A DNA stretch of 64,000 bases from positions 1-64,000 of the forward strand of contig NZ_LOHE01000068.1 of the NCBI RefSeq assembly GCF_001559865.1, in the 5' to 3' direction. The position numbers and the translations under genes were made by a program. This DNA comes from Abyssisolibacter fermentans (GTDB taxonomy: Bacteria > Bacillota > Clostridia > Tissierellales > MCWD3). Below are positions 17,002 through 26,037 of the stretch, in pieces; position 1 is the stretch's first letter; every line of letters begins with the position of its first letter. Below the pieces are notes generated by a model that made no database searches, was not told the origin of the DNA, and saw nothing but the letters and a program-made list of their open reading frames with translations.

Positions 17002-17604
17002 ATGGAATTATTAGAGGTAATGAGAAAAAGAAGGTCAGTAAGGAAATTTAAAGACTTAGAAATAAGCAATAGTATTATTAATGATATTTTGGAAAGTGCA
17101 AAACTTGCTCCCGAAACAGATACCTGTAATTATTATTTTGGAGTCATAAAAGATACTAAAGTAAAAAATGAAATTGCGGGTGCAGCATTATGGGCTGAGT
17201 GGGTAGCAAAAGCACCGGTTATTTTTGTTTGTTGTTGTGATATTAGTTGGGATATTGGAGATCAAAAGGAAGATGACTATGGTGTTATTGGGAATAAACT
17301 TAGATATAGTGAGGATATTGTTAATTTACTAAGAGAACATAAAAATCGTAAAGCCTGTAAAACTTTAATGCAAAGTACACCTGTTTACATAGCAGCTCAG
17401 CATATGATTCTCACTGCTGTTTCGCATAATTTACGTGGTTGTTTAGTTGATTTTATGGATATAGAAAAAATAAATAAAATATTAGGATTGCCAGAGCATA
17501 TTACCTGTCAGCTTCTTGTACCAATTGGTTATGCAGATGAAATTCCAAGTCCAAAAAGTAACGAAAGTAGAAATGATATGTTTTTTTATGATAAATGGAA
17601 ATAA
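17002..17604 (+). CDS. nitroreductase family protein
   Basis: A 200-residue FMN-dependent nitroreductase-fold protein. The family start MRKRRSVRKFKDLEI (FMN-phosphate contacts by RRSVR), the LESAKLAPETDTCNYYF segment and the late AAQHMILTAVSHNLRGCLVDF segment are all present. It probably reduces nitroaromatics, quinones or a flavin-dependent substrate with NAD(P)H as a dimer. The start has an AAGGGGG ribosome binding site. It precedes the nucleotidyltransferase gene by 28 nt, so the two may form an operon. Confidence 0.94.
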   Translation: MELLEVMRKRRSVRKFKDLEISNSIINDILESAKLAPETDTCNYYFGVIKDTKVKNEIAGAALWAEWVAKAPVIFVCCCDISWDIGDQKEDDYGVIGNKLRYSEDIVNLLREHKNRKACKTLMQSTPVYIAAQHMILTAVSHNLRGCLVDFMDIEKINKILGLPEHITCQLLVPIGYADEIPSPKSNESRNDMFFYDKWK

Positions 17605-17632
17605 CAGATTAATTAGGAGAATAAATGATAAG

Positions 17633-18454
17633 ATGATACTAAATAAAGTTCTAGAAAATATACAACAATTACAATGTGAGTTACAAAAAATAAGTTCATC
17701 AATACAGAATGAAATTGTTAGTGTAATTATTGATGGAAGTATTATAAGAGGTGATTTCATTGAAGATTCCAGTGATATTGATATTACAATTACAACGGTA
17801 CATAAAAATGTAGATTTGCAAACTAAGAGGCATATAGAAGATGTAGTAAAAAATATTCAAAGTAAATTACCCAAAAGAGAACAGCAAAGAAAACCACTAT
17901 TTTATGACGTTCAATGGCAAGATATTAAAACTGTAAAAGACTGTGGACATAGATTATTAAATGAATGGAGTATTGATAATATTCCAAAAGGATATCCAAA
18001 GCTGTGGTTATACGCTTTTGATAGCATTAAATACCATGAAGTAATATATGGACAAGACATAATATGTCTCTATACCAAAATTGAACCTCAATATTTTATT
18101 CCTATCCGTATGAAAAGAATACAAAAATCTGTTATTGATTTAGGTGATAGGATTTCCGATTACGATGTGAACAATGGTACTATAACTCAAATAAAAAATG
18201 CTTGGGAAACTATTAGGTGTATATGTATTGAAAAAGGATTATTAAGCATAAGAAAAAATGATGTCATTCAATTTTGCAAAGAGCATTTTTCAGATATGGG
18301 AGACTTAGAAATAATAGAAGATTTATATTATTTTTATTTGAACGAAAAAAACACCAAACTTCTAGAAGGAAATTATAGAAAGAAACTATATGATTTTACT
18401 CTTAATATGATTCAAAGGTATTATATAAAGCAAGAATATGGATATCGTGAGTAG
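17633..18454 (+). CDS. nucleotidyltransferase domain protein
   Basis: About 273 residues with a Pol-beta-type nucleotidyltransferase signature near the N terminus: VIIDGSIIRGDFIEDSSDID, the G35-S36 pair followed by Asp48 and Asp50. The C-terminal part is helical, as in kanamycin/streptomycin nucleotidyltransferases or the HI0073/KNTase-C arrangement. It probably transfers a nucleotide to a small molecule or protein. The start is uncertain: ATG 17633 has GGAGA about 12 nt upstream. Upstream in-frame codons overlap the nitroreductase gene and are unlikely. Confidence 0.82.
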   Translation: MILNKVLENIQQLQCELQKISSSIQNEIVSVIIDGSIIRGDFIEDSSDIDITITTVHKNVDLQTKRHIEDVVKNIQSKLPKREQQRKPLFYDVQWQDIKTVKDCGHRLLNEWSIDNIPKGYPKLWLYAFDSIKYHEVIYGQDIICLYTKIEPQYFIPIRMKRIQKSVIDLGDRISDYDVNNGTITQIKNAWETIRCICIEKGLLSIRKNDVIQFCKEHFSDMGDLEIIEDLYYFYLNEKNTKLLEGNYRKKLYDFTLNMIQRYYIKQEYGYRE

Positions 18455-18569
18455 TTAGTTTTTATACAATATAGTTATGTTATAACAATATATTTGTAAT
18501 TATATTTTTGAGGGTAGTCGAGTATGAATTAATAGGCTACGACTGAATGATGTAATGGGAGTGATTATA

Positions 18570-19223
18570 ATGGAATACAAGTTTAGGGGAAAATTATTAA
18601 AAGAAAGAGCAAGAACATTTATAAGTATTCCTTTTAATGTATGGGAAGTATTAGGACAAAAAGGACTTATACCTGTAAAAGTATCAATAGAGGATTTAAC
18701 TTTTGAATGTAAATTAGTGCCCAAAGGAAATGGAAACTATTATATACCTATAACAAAGGTTATATTGAAAGATTTAAATTTAGAAGAAGAATTTGATATA
18801 TCTTTTGAAGCGATTGAATCTTTAACACGTATCAATAATAATAGTCCATACAGCTTAGAAAAACCCATAAGAAAAATAGATAATATTGAAATTATTCAGC
18901 CACAACACGGATTGTGTGGACAAGCTTGTGTTGCAATGCTGGCAGGAGTAGAATTAGAAGAAGTAATTACGATAATGAAGGCAAAAAAATGGCAAGCATC
19001 TTTGAGCAAAGTAATAGAAACATTAGATTACTATGGAATTGTTCACTCGAATAAAATGGTTTATAAATTAAAAAAAGATCAGGAACTTCCTAAATGTTGT
19101 ATTATAAATACAAAAGGTCATTTAATACTTTTCTATGATGGAAAATATTATGATCCAAGTAAGGGGATATTGAAAGAATATGACCAAAATCAGATAACTG
19201 GATTCCTAGAAATAGTACTATAG
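18570..19223 (+). CDS. DUF1905 domain fused to a C39-like cysteine peptidase domain
   Basis: A 217-residue protein. Residues 1-82 match the DUF1905 beta-barrel pattern (KFRGKLL...FISIPFNVWEVL...GLIPVKVSI...PKGNGNYYIPI). Residues 107-205 look like a papain-like C39 domain: Gln110/112 and Cys116 in QHGLCGQACVAML, His184 in KGHLILF and Asp195 in YYDPSKG form a plausible catalytic set. No signal peptide or transporter is present, so it is probably cytoplasmic. Start at ATG 18570 with GGGAG 8 nt upstream. The combination is unusual; substrate unknown. Confidence 0.85.
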   Translation: MEYKFRGKLLKERARTFISIPFNVWEVLGQKGLIPVKVSIEDLTFECKLVPKGNGNYYIPITKVILKDLNLEEEFDISFEAIESLTRINNNSPYSLEKPIRKIDNIEIIQPQHGLCGQACVAMLAGVELEEVITIMKAKKWQASLSKVIETLDYYGIVHSNKMVYKLKKDQELPKCCIINTKGHLILFYDGKYYDPSKGILKEYDQNQITGFLEIVL

Positions 19224-19360
19224 TAGTTTGTAGTAAAATGATAATAAGTTATATATACGTCTATGTGAGGACTTTATAGGGATGAACTATGTTGTTTTTG
19301 ATTGTTATTTGCATATTATTAAATTAAGAGTATTTATAATTGATGAAGGAGAGTATTACT

Positions 19361-20065
19361 TTGAACATAAAGAAAATATTAAAATTGTTGTGCATAGTAT
19401 TTATCTTGTTTTGTGTAGTAGTAATTATTTATATTGCAGATTACTGGAATCTAATTCCCAAGAGTTATTACTTTGCTGAAAAATTTGGAATAAAAACTGT
19501 AACCAGTTCCGTAGATTTTAACAATAATGGTATAGATGATTATACAGATATAATGATTGGCGCACGAAAAGATGCAAAGAACAAACCTAAATATGATGGT
19601 TCTTATCAGAATGGGGGATATCCTCCTGATGATATTGGAGTTTGCACTGATGTAATATGGCGAGCTTTTAAGAATGCAGGATATAATCTAAAGGATATGG
19701 TGGATAAAGATATAAAGAATAATATTAATTTATATCCAAGGGTTAATGGTAAACCAGATTCCAATATAGATTTTAGACGAGTACCAAATTTGAGAGTGTT
19801 TTTTGAGCGATATGCACTTTCATTGACACTTGATACTTCAAAAATAGAACAATGGCAACCGGGAGATATTGTAACGTATGGTGATAAGCATATTGCAATA
19901 GTATCAAATAGACGCAATAAAAATGGTGTCCCATATATCATACATAATGGTGGACAGCCGGTAAGGGAAGAAGATGCTATGACAAGATCAAGACAAAAAA
20001 TAAGTGGTCACTTTAGATTTGATGCAAGCAAAATAAATGAAACTGATTTAATCTCATATAAATAA
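19361..20065 (+). CDS. DUF1287 family extracytoplasmic protein
   Basis: About 234 residues with an N-terminal membrane anchor or signal (about 5-25). The DUF1287 signature is clear: the Cys in GVCTDVIWRAF, then WQPGDIVTYG, KHIAIVSNRR and HNGG, giving Cys/His residues like those of NlpC/P60 (cell-wall amidase) enzymes. A wall-related hydrolase role is plausible but not proven for the family. The start is TTG 19361 with AAGGAGAG 8 nt upstream; an ATG at 19340 in the same frame precedes that site. A stretch DFNNNGIDDYTDI resembles a dockerin-like calcium loop. Confidence 0.89.
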   Translation: MNIKKILKLLCIVFILFCVVVIIYIADYWNLIPKSYYFAEKFGIKTVTSSVDFNNNGIDDYTDIMIGARKDAKNKPKYDGSYQNGGYPPDDIGVCTDVIWRAFKNAGYNLKDMVDKDIKNNINLYPRVNGKPDSNIDFRRVPNLRVFFERYALSLTLDTSKIEQWQPGDIVTYGDKHIAIVSNRRNKNGVPYIIHNGGQPVREEDAMTRSRQKISGHFRFDASKINETDLISYK

Positions 20066-20163
20066 GAAAAAAGAGCACTATCCAACGCAAGTTAATATCT
20101 TATCCCACACCAAATGCGAGGTTGTCCTATAATTTATATACTACATAAATATAGGTGCGGTAA

Positions 20164-20292
20164 TCTGTTCCTATTGCACTAGAAAAAATTCAAGATAAAA
20201 TAACACTTACTTTTCCAGATATAATCTTTGTACCGCATCATGGCAGAGATGTGGTAAATTGGCACAAATTGATTCGCAACTATTATTATTAG
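20164..20292 (+). pseudogene. 3' fragment of a metallo-beta-lactamase-fold gene
   Basis: A 42-codon frame without a start codon ends in TFPDIIFVPHHGRDVVN and WHKLIRNYYY. The segment VPHHG is typical of ComEC/Rec2-type metallo-beta-lactamase proteins. The upstream part of such a gene is missing, and a stop lies just before the frame. Probably a deletion remnant between the DUF1287 and patatin genes. Confidence 0.45.
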
Positions 20293-20386
20293 AAACATAT
20301 AGTGTGGATTTTATTAACAATAAGAGAAAGAAAATATTTATGGGAATTATATAGGTTCTTTAGATTTTATAAATAGGAGGATAAAT

Positions 20387-21502
20387 ATGGGTGATGGTCA
20401 AAGAAAGATTGGAATGGCACTTTCTGGTGGAGGAATTAGAGCAACTATTTTCCATTTAGGTGTACTAAAGTGGATGGCAGAAAAGAATATGCTAGAAGAT
20501 ATTGTACGTCTTTCGTCAGTTTCTGGAGCAAGTTTATGTATAGGTTTGATATATTCACACAATGATTTTAAATGGCCTAATAGTAAAGAATATTTAAATG
20601 AAGTGCTACCTAAAATTCAAAAAGTTATTCTTGAAAAGGATATTGAGAAGCTTGCATTAATGAGATTGATTATCTCACCGTGGTGGTGGAATAAAAAAGT
20701 TAATTTAATCGCAAAAGTAATTGAAAAATACTGGGGTATATCAGGAACGATTGCTGACTTGGATAAGAATCCGTCATGGTATATTAATTGCACAACATTT
20801 GAAACAGGTAAACGTTTTCGCTTTTCACAAGATAGAATGGGAGATTATCAAATAGGTTATGTTGAGAACCCAAAGCTTCCTTTAGCTGTTGCAGTAGCTT
20901 CATCTGCTGGTTTTCCAATTTTAATTGGTCCTTATAAATTACGAATAGATAAATATCCGTGGATAAAGTCTAGTTATGCAAAAAAAGATTGGACTCCTCC
21001 AAAAGATAAAATTATTCATCTATGGGATGGCGGAGTTTATGATAATTTAGGATTAGAATCAGTTTACAAAATGGATAATGGCGGGTGCTTAAGCGAAGGA
21101 GTGGATTATCTTATTGTAAGTAATGCTTCAGGGTCAAGTGGTTATAAAAAAAGGAAAGATGGTCTTTCTAGTAAGAATCTTAAAAGATTACTTGATATTT
21201 CGATGGATCAGATTGGAGCGTTGCGTAATAGAAATGTGATGGATTATATAAAGCGTACACAAAAAGGTATGTACTTCAAAATTGGAAATAGTGCTGAAGC
21301 AATAACTGAAGCCAGTGGAATACATGGAGACTTAAGAGAAAAATTAGTTACACAATGTATGTGTACTGCTGATGCGATTAAAGTGCGTGATTATTCTACG
21401 ACCTTAAGTAAGCCTTCAACATCTAATTTCAATTTGATATTACAACACGGTTACGAGGTCGCTAAATGTACATATACTTGTTATTATTCTCAAGAGAAAT
21501 AG
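20387..21502 (+). CDS. patatin-like phospholipase family protein
   Basis: A 371-residue patatin-fold protein. The oxyanion motif is ALSGGGIRA (residues 11-19). The nucleophile elbow reads SGASLC (Ser49), with Cys51 where GxSxG normally has glycine. The catalytic Asp is in LWDGGVYDN (Asp214). Such enzymes cleave acyl chains from lipids by a Ser-Asp dyad. The start follows TAGGAGG. No membrane span. Larger and unlike the second patatin at 52573, it resembles patatins found in accessory gene sets. Activity is likely, but the altered elbow should be tested. Confidence 0.9.
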   Translation: MGDGQRKIGMALSGGGIRATIFHLGVLKWMAEKNMLEDIVRLSSVSGASLCIGLIYSHNDFKWPNSKEYLNEVLPKIQKVILEKDIEKLALMRLIISPWWWNKKVNLIAKVIEKYWGISGTIADLDKNPSWYINCTTFETGKRFRFSQDRMGDYQIGYVENPKLPLAVAVASSAGFPILIGPYKLRIDKYPWIKSSYAKKDWTPPKDKIIHLWDGGVYDNLGLESVYKMDNGGCLSEGVDYLIVSNASGSSGYKKRKDGLSSKNLKRLLDISMDQIGALRNRNVMDYIKRTQKGMYFKIGNSAEAITEASGIHGDLREKLVTQCMCTADAIKVRDYSTTLSKPSTSNFNLILQHGYEVAKCTYTCYYSQEK

Positions 21503-21673
21503 ATGTTAATTTCAAAAATGTAATACAAGAATTTTTAGGTATACAAATATAAAATTACAAATATATGCACATTTCAAAAAAATAATTGTAGAAAGATACA
21601 AAGAATATTGGATAAAATGTTGTAGTAGGGGGGTTCATTGCAGGAAGATTTCACTGACTAAAGTTTGTATCCT

Positions 21674-21705
21674 AATAATAATAGTGTTCATGAACTATTA
21701 TTATT
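21674..21705. repeat. stem-loop
   Basis: AATAATAATAG (21674-21684) pairs with CTATTATTATT (21695-21705) around a 10-nt loop. It lies upstream of the gene at 21754 and just after a 7-codon frame (TTG 21639) that has a GGGGGG ribosome binding site. A leader role is possible but weakly supported. Confidence 0.35.
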
Positions 21706-21753
21706 GAATGTATGAGTTATGAATCTAAAAATTAGTTTGGAGGATTATGGAAT

Positions 21754-22314
21754 ATGAAAAGAAAAATATATATTAGTATAATTATAATTTTAAGCGTTAT
21801 TACGTTAGTAGTAGGATCTGGTTATAGAGATCGCAATCGTATGGCAGACGAGTTTATTAAAATGAATTACTCTAATGAATGGAGATTATTATTTGCCATA
21901 ATTGATGATTTAAACACTCAAATTTTTGAAGATGGAGAGTTGAAAAATATTGCGAAGGATGATATTCTTGATATTTTTGAAAGAACTAACCAAAAAGTTA
22001 TCTATATAGATAATAATCTTATGCATCATTCCAGACTTAATGATAACTTTGGAGAAAGTATATATAGTTTATCGCAAATTTTAACTAAGATACAAGAAAA
22101 TATAAAATTGAATGGAGATATAACTGAATACGAGATTAAATCACTAAAAGATGTAATTGAGTTGAGTAAAGAATATGGTGAGATTAGAAGTGCATCTACA
22201 TATAAGCGAGGTAGTAACCCTTTTACACAGATGGAACTTCCGAAGGAAGTTGAAGAATATATTGAGGGACTAGATAAGATTTTAGAGAAATTGAATGATA
22301 ATACTCGTTCTTAG
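21754..22314 (+). CDS. membrane-anchored hypothetical protein
   Basis: A 186-residue protein with an N-terminal helix (about residues 5-21, IYISIIIILSVITLVVGSGY) and a mostly alpha-helical, acidic remainder predicted outside the membrane. No lipobox and no recognised catalytic motif. The helical layout is like DUF4363-type proteins, but this is not a firm match. The start follows TTGGAGG. No close operon partner: the retropepsin-like gene begins 94 nt later. Confidence 0.77.
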   Translation: MKRKIYISIIIILSVITLVVGSGYRDRNRMADEFIKMNYSNEWRLLFAIIDDLNTQIFEDGELKNIAKDDILDIFERTNQKVIYIDNNLMHHSRLNDNFGESIYSLSQILTKIQENIKLNGDITEYEIKSLKDVIELSKEYGEIRSASTYKRGSNPFTQMELPKEVEEYIEGLDKILEKLNDNTRS

Positions 22315-22408
22315 ATTTTACATAACACGCTAGCAATATGCAGTATTTGATTGGATTTATGTTAGTTAACTAACATACCGTAATCGTTATAGTATAAGGA
22401 GTGATTTT

Positions 22409-23203
22409 ATGCAAAGGATTAGGCTTTTTTTTGAAGAAAATGATATTTCACATGATGATGTTGAAGTTTATATTAAAGGTCAAATAAATGATAAAGAATA
22501 TAATTTTCTATTAGATACAGGTGCTGCAAAATCTACACTGGTTACTGATGAATATCTTGAAAGTTTAGAATATAGTAAAGGAAAAAAATTTAGTGGTGTG
22601 ATTGGTACATTAAACTGTAGAGAAGTCAATATAGATAAACTTTGTTTGGGACCAATAATAGAAAATGGCATTAAGATAGATATTATAAATAATCTGAATG
22701 ATAATATAAAGAATGTATTAGGTATAGATGTTTTGAAAAAACATGTTATTGTTTTTTCTTATAGTACTCAAGAGTTATTGATAATTGAAGAGGATGATTC
22801 TATCATGCCTGAGAACCTTTTTGATTTAGAAGTAGGTAATAAATATCATCCATATATTGATATTGGCTTCAAAGAAATAAAATCAAAATGCCTATGGGAT
22901 ACAGGAGCAAGTATTACGGTTGTTGATGAAGAATTTGTCAAGAGGAATCCGAGCTTATTCGAAAGAATTGGTAAGGATATTGGTACGGATTCTACTGGCG
23001 AGTCACGTGAAACAGATATATATATTATGAAGAATTATTCAATTAATGGTTACGAATTCACATCACATAAAGTAGCTGCAATTAATTTGTCAAATATAAA
23101 CAGTAAGGCAAATATTAAAATGGATATGATTCTAGGGTTTCCTACAATAAGACAAATGGACTGGTATTTTGATTTTCCAAATAGAAAATGGGGATTTATA
23201 TAG
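22409..23203 (+). CDS. two-lobed retropepsin-like aspartic protease
   Basis: A 264-residue protein with two aspartic protease half-sites: NFLLDTGAAKSTLV (Asp36) and CLWDTGASITVV (Asp164). Each is followed later by a hydrophobic-glycine segment (VLGIDVLKK, about 107-115; MILGFPTIRQ, about 240-249) typical of retropepsin-type folds. Together the halves could make a complete pepsin-like active site in one chain. There is no signal peptide, so it is predicted cytoplasmic. The start follows AAGGAG. Targets unknown. Confidence 0.87.
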   Translation: MQRIRLFFEENDISHDDVEVYIKGQINDKEYNFLLDTGAAKSTLVTDEYLESLEYSKGKKFSGVIGTLNCREVNIDKLCLGPIIENGIKIDIINNLNDNIKNVLGIDVLKKHVIVFSYSTQELLIIEEDDSIMPENLFDLEVGNKYHPYIDIGFKEIKSKCLWDTGASITVVDEEFVKRNPSLFERIGKDIGTDSTGESRETDIYIMKNYSINGYEFTSHKVAAINLSNINSKANIKMDMILGFPTIRQMDWYFDFPNRKWGFI

Positions 23204-23282
23204 GTACTCTCTTATTTAGGTTGTGCTTCGAAGTTTTTATTTAATAGTAAGACATGATGAAATAAATATTGGAGGGGATTCC

Positions 23283-23774
23283 ATGGTTTTACCAACACAT
23301 ATAGTTGCTGCAGGTGGAGTAATAATAAATGATAAAAATGAAATTTTACTTATAAAAAATCCTCGAAAAGGGTGGGAGTATCCAGGTGGGATTGTAGAAC
23401 CAGGTGAAACTGTACCACAAGGGTTAATCAGAGAAATAAAAGAAGAAACAGGTGTTAATGTAGAAATAATAAACATTGTCGGAATATATTCAAATACAAA
23501 AAAGAAAAAGGGATACAATGGAGTTAAAGAAGTACCTACAATTGTTACTATTGATTTTATTTGTAAATATGTATCAGGTGACCTGAGAACTAGTGATGAA
23601 AGTAGTGAAGTAAAATGGGTATCTAAGGAGGAAGCTTTAAAGATAGTAAGATCAAAACAACAGTTAAGATTTAGAAAAGCATTAGATTATCAATCTGATT
23701 TTTTGTGTATGGGTTACAAAGTAAATTCACTTGATGAAATTGAAGTACACGAAGAATATTTATTTGAGAGATAA
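23283..23774 (+). CDS. NUDIX hydrolase
   Basis: A 163-residue NUDIX protein with an intact box, GGIVEPGETVPQGLIREIKE followed by ETGV, at about residues 38-61, and an N-terminal HIVAAGGVIINDKNEILLIK strand. It resembles MutT/ADP-ribose pyrophosphatase-type enzymes with an unknown nucleotide substrate. The start at ATG 23283 follows TTGGAGGGG; upstream in-frame ATG 23223 has no ribosome binding site. It follows the protease gene by 79 nt. Confidence 0.93.
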   Translation: MVLPTHIVAAGGVIINDKNEILLIKNPRKGWEYPGGIVEPGETVPQGLIREIKEETGVNVEIINIVGIYSNTKKKKGYNGVKEVPTIVTIDFICKYVSGDLRTSDESSEVKWVSKEEALKIVRSKQQLRFRKALDYQSDFLCMGYKVNSLDEIEVHEEYLFER

Positions 23775-23776
23775 AA

Positions 23777-23930
23777 GTGTATATTTCAAATTGTCTAATT
23801 ATAGATTATACCACAGTTGTTACTGCACATAATAAAGATTTATCAACATTGGATAAATGATGGTAAATATAGTAAAGAAAGATTTACGACCAAAGTTCAT
23901 AAATGTAAGAGTAAATTAAAGCTAACATGA
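23777..23930 (+). pseudogene. possible frameshifted gene remnant
   Basis: From GTG 23777 a frame encodes ...IIDYTTVVTAHNKDLSTLDK and stops at 23860. The next frame continues with INDGKYSKERFTTKVHKCKS to a stop at 23930. The two pieces join through one frameshift into plausible protein. No ribosome binding site and no recognised family. Weak evidence. Confidence 0.25.
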
Positions 23931-24057
23931 CTAACTTTAAAGAATTGATATATTTAAAGGAATAAGTGCAAAAATTATACGAAATTTACTTATAAAAGAA
24001 ATTACTTGTTTTAAAAATGAATTGTAACGGGGTGTTTACGACATAATGGAGAAAAAT

Positions 24058-24588
24058 ATGAAAAGAAAATATTTAGATCGTTTAGACTGGAAAAGGGTAA
24101 TACAAAGAAGATATATAGAAAAATTTATAGATGATAAATATTTTAAAGGTTATTTATCGCTTTTATATATTGATAAAGCACGAGAACCACTAGTCGTTAA
24201 TATAAATCGAAAGGAATTAATATTAGTTAATGATGGATATAAATGGATGCAACATATGCCAATAAACAAACATTATGCCGTAACAACTATGATAGATAAT
24301 AACAATAAAATAATACAGTGGTATTTTGATATAATTAAAAGAAATGGAATTGAAGATGGTAGAGTTTATTTTGATGATTTATATTTAGATATTGTTCATT
24401 TACCATCAAAAGAAACACTATTGTTGGATGAAGATGAATTGAAGGATTCGCTTGAAAACAGGATTATCACTGAAGAAGATTATTGCTTAGCCTATGATGA
24501 AGCAAATAAGTTACTAGCTGAGATAGAAAGAGGTGAAAATCATATTATCAATCGTAGTATGGTGTATTTAGATAATATAATGAAATGA
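24058..24588 (+). CDS. DUF402 domain protein
   Basis: About 176 residues matching the DUF402 beta-barrel/helix pattern: an early basic start (KRKYLDRLDWKRVIQRRYIE), WMQHMP, KHYAVTTMIDNNNKIIQWYFDI, the acidic YFDDLYLDIVHLP strand, and the helical tail ITEEDYCLAYDEANKLL. Family members include nucleoside di/triphosphate phosphatases, where the conserved acidic residues bind metal. Start at ATG 24058 with GGAGA 5 nt upstream; ATG 24046 is an alternative. A single-gene unit. Confidence 0.87.
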   Translation: MKRKYLDRLDWKRVIQRRYIEKFIDDKYFKGYLSLLYIDKAREPLVVNINRKELILVNDGYKWMQHMPINKHYAVTTMIDNNNKIIQWYFDIIKRNGIEDGRVYFDDLYLDIVHLPSKETLLLDEDELKDSLENRIITEEDYCLAYDEANKLLAEIERGENHIINRSMVYLDNIMK

Positions 24589-24710
24589 AACAGAATATAA
24601 TTTTATGGAAAAGGTCTGGTTTACATTATTGACACCACTGGTATACAGAATTAATATTTTATCCCACAGCAGATAGTATGAGCATCAATATATCTTATAG
24701 GGGGTGTGCA

Positions 24711-25316
24711 ATGCCTAACAAATTTAAAATTATGAGTATAATATTAATCATGATACTAATTTTCACAGGTTGTTCTAAAGCAGAAATAACAGATGAGAAT
24801 ACTGTTAAGGTTTCAAGCAGTAAGCTTTTTGAAGGTGAAGCGAGGAAATTACAGCCGCATATGGGATTAATCACAGGATGTGCTAAAATAAAATATAATG
24901 GAGACAAGGACTTCATTGGCTGTAAATATCAAATTTGGGAAAATGGAAAAGTAGCTGAGACTAATTGTATATTTTCAATGAGAATTGATGGAGAGTTTGA
25001 CGGTGAAATTAGTTTATCTCTAAAAGAATTAATAAATAATGAATTAGAGCGATCGGAAGATATGATTATGACTACAGCTATGGGAAATGAAAACGGGTAT
25101 AGTAGTTCTGTAATGTATCTAAAAAGATTTGATTCTGATTATGGTTACTCACCATGTGAGTTAACTGATGAAATTGTTACAACAGATGATACTGAAATAA
25201 GTGTATGGGGATTAATGGCAAGTGATGATGAGGTTTATAGTCAGGAAGAAAGTATTGAAAAAACAGCTGAAATGATGGATTGGGCATTAGTACTAAAAGT
25301 TTATTTTAAGGATTAA
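24711..25316 (+). CDS. hypothetical lipoprotein
   Basis: About 201 residues with a lipoprotein signal: hydrophobic IMSIILIMILIF, then the lipobox FTGC (Cys near residue 21). The mature domain is acidic and unrecognised; it has a beta-rich middle and an acidic helix near the C terminus. The start at ATG 24711 follows AGGGGGTG; ATG 24678 in frame is less likely. Probably membrane-tethered outside the cell. Confidence 0.77.
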   Translation: MPNKFKIMSIILIMILIFTGCSKAEITDENTVKVSSSKLFEGEARKLQPHMGLITGCAKIKYNGDKDFIGCKYQIWENGKVAETNCIFSMRIDGEFDGEISLSLKELINNELERSEDMIMTTAMGNENGYSSSVMYLKRFDSDYGYSPCELTDEIVTTDDTEISVWGLMASDDEVYSQEESIEKTAEMMDWALVLKVYFKD

Positions 25317-25431
25317 TTATGTATTCTTCTAAAGTTATGTAAGTAATAGCGTATAAAACTCTAAGGGTATTACAAAAGAGGCTTTAGAGCTGAAATGACA
25401 AATAAGTCTGTACAAAGACATTAACAAGATG

Positions 25432-25470
25432 ATTAAATGAGTTAGCAAAAAATAATCATTTAATTTTTTA
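25432..25470 (+). terminator. probable intrinsic terminator
   Basis: ATTAAATGA (25432-25440) pairs with TCATTTAAT (25456-25464), followed by a T-run. It lies about 115 nt after the lipoprotein gene. Confidence 0.45.
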
Positions 25471-25587
25471 TTTATATTACAATAAATTTTAAAATAGAGA
25501 TTTGGAGTTAAGGAATAGCATGCATATAATAAATTTCAAAAATAATCACACAAAGAAATAAAATTACGTTTGATGGAGGATTAGTAT

Positions 25588-26028
25588 ATGTTAAAATTAG
25601 GTTCTACTTATCTAATAGTAAAGGATTTTGAAAAGTCAATTGCATTTTATGAAGCTTTATTACAAATGAAAGTATCTTCTCAGAATTATAATAGATGGGC
25701 ACAATTTGATTTTGGAAGCTGTATTGCTTTATATAATCCAGAATATGATAAAGAGCTAATTAAACAGGGAGAAAATTTAGAAACACATTACAGCAATGAA
25801 TATCTTACATATTATAAAAACAGAAAAATTCAATATGGTAACAATTTTGTATTAAATTTTTATGTAGATGACCTTAATGCAGAATATGAGCGAATTAAAA
25901 AACTAAACATAGGTGAAGTAACAGAAATTCTATACTTGAATATTGCCTCACCATATTACTATTTTTTTGTGGATGACCCTGATGGAAATACAATTGAGAT
26001 AACAGGTAATTACAATCAAGGAGTATGA
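25588..26028 (+). CDS. VOC (glyoxalase/bleomycin resistance-like) family protein
   Basis: A 146-residue vicinal-oxygen-chelate protein. The fold signature is present twice: STYLIVKDFEKSIAFYEALL at residues 4-23, and NFYVDDLNAEYERIKK with the C-terminal FVDDPDGNTIEITG. Metal-dependent lyases, dioxygenases and drug-binding proteins share this fold; the role here cannot be told. The start follows TGGAGG. Confidence 0.9.
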   Translation: MLKLGSTYLIVKDFEKSIAFYEALLQMKVSSQNYNRWAQFDFGSCIALYNPEYDKELIKQGENLETHYSNEYLTYYKNRKIQYGNNFVLNFYVDDLNAEYERIKKLNIGEVTEILYLNIASPYYYFFVDDPDGNTIEITGNYNQGV

Positions 26029-26037
26029 TGTGGATAA

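Noticed and set aside
19282-19479. 65-codon open frame overlapping the DUF1287 gene start
   Set aside because: Lies in another frame over a clear ribosome binding site and signal segment of the DUF1287 protein.
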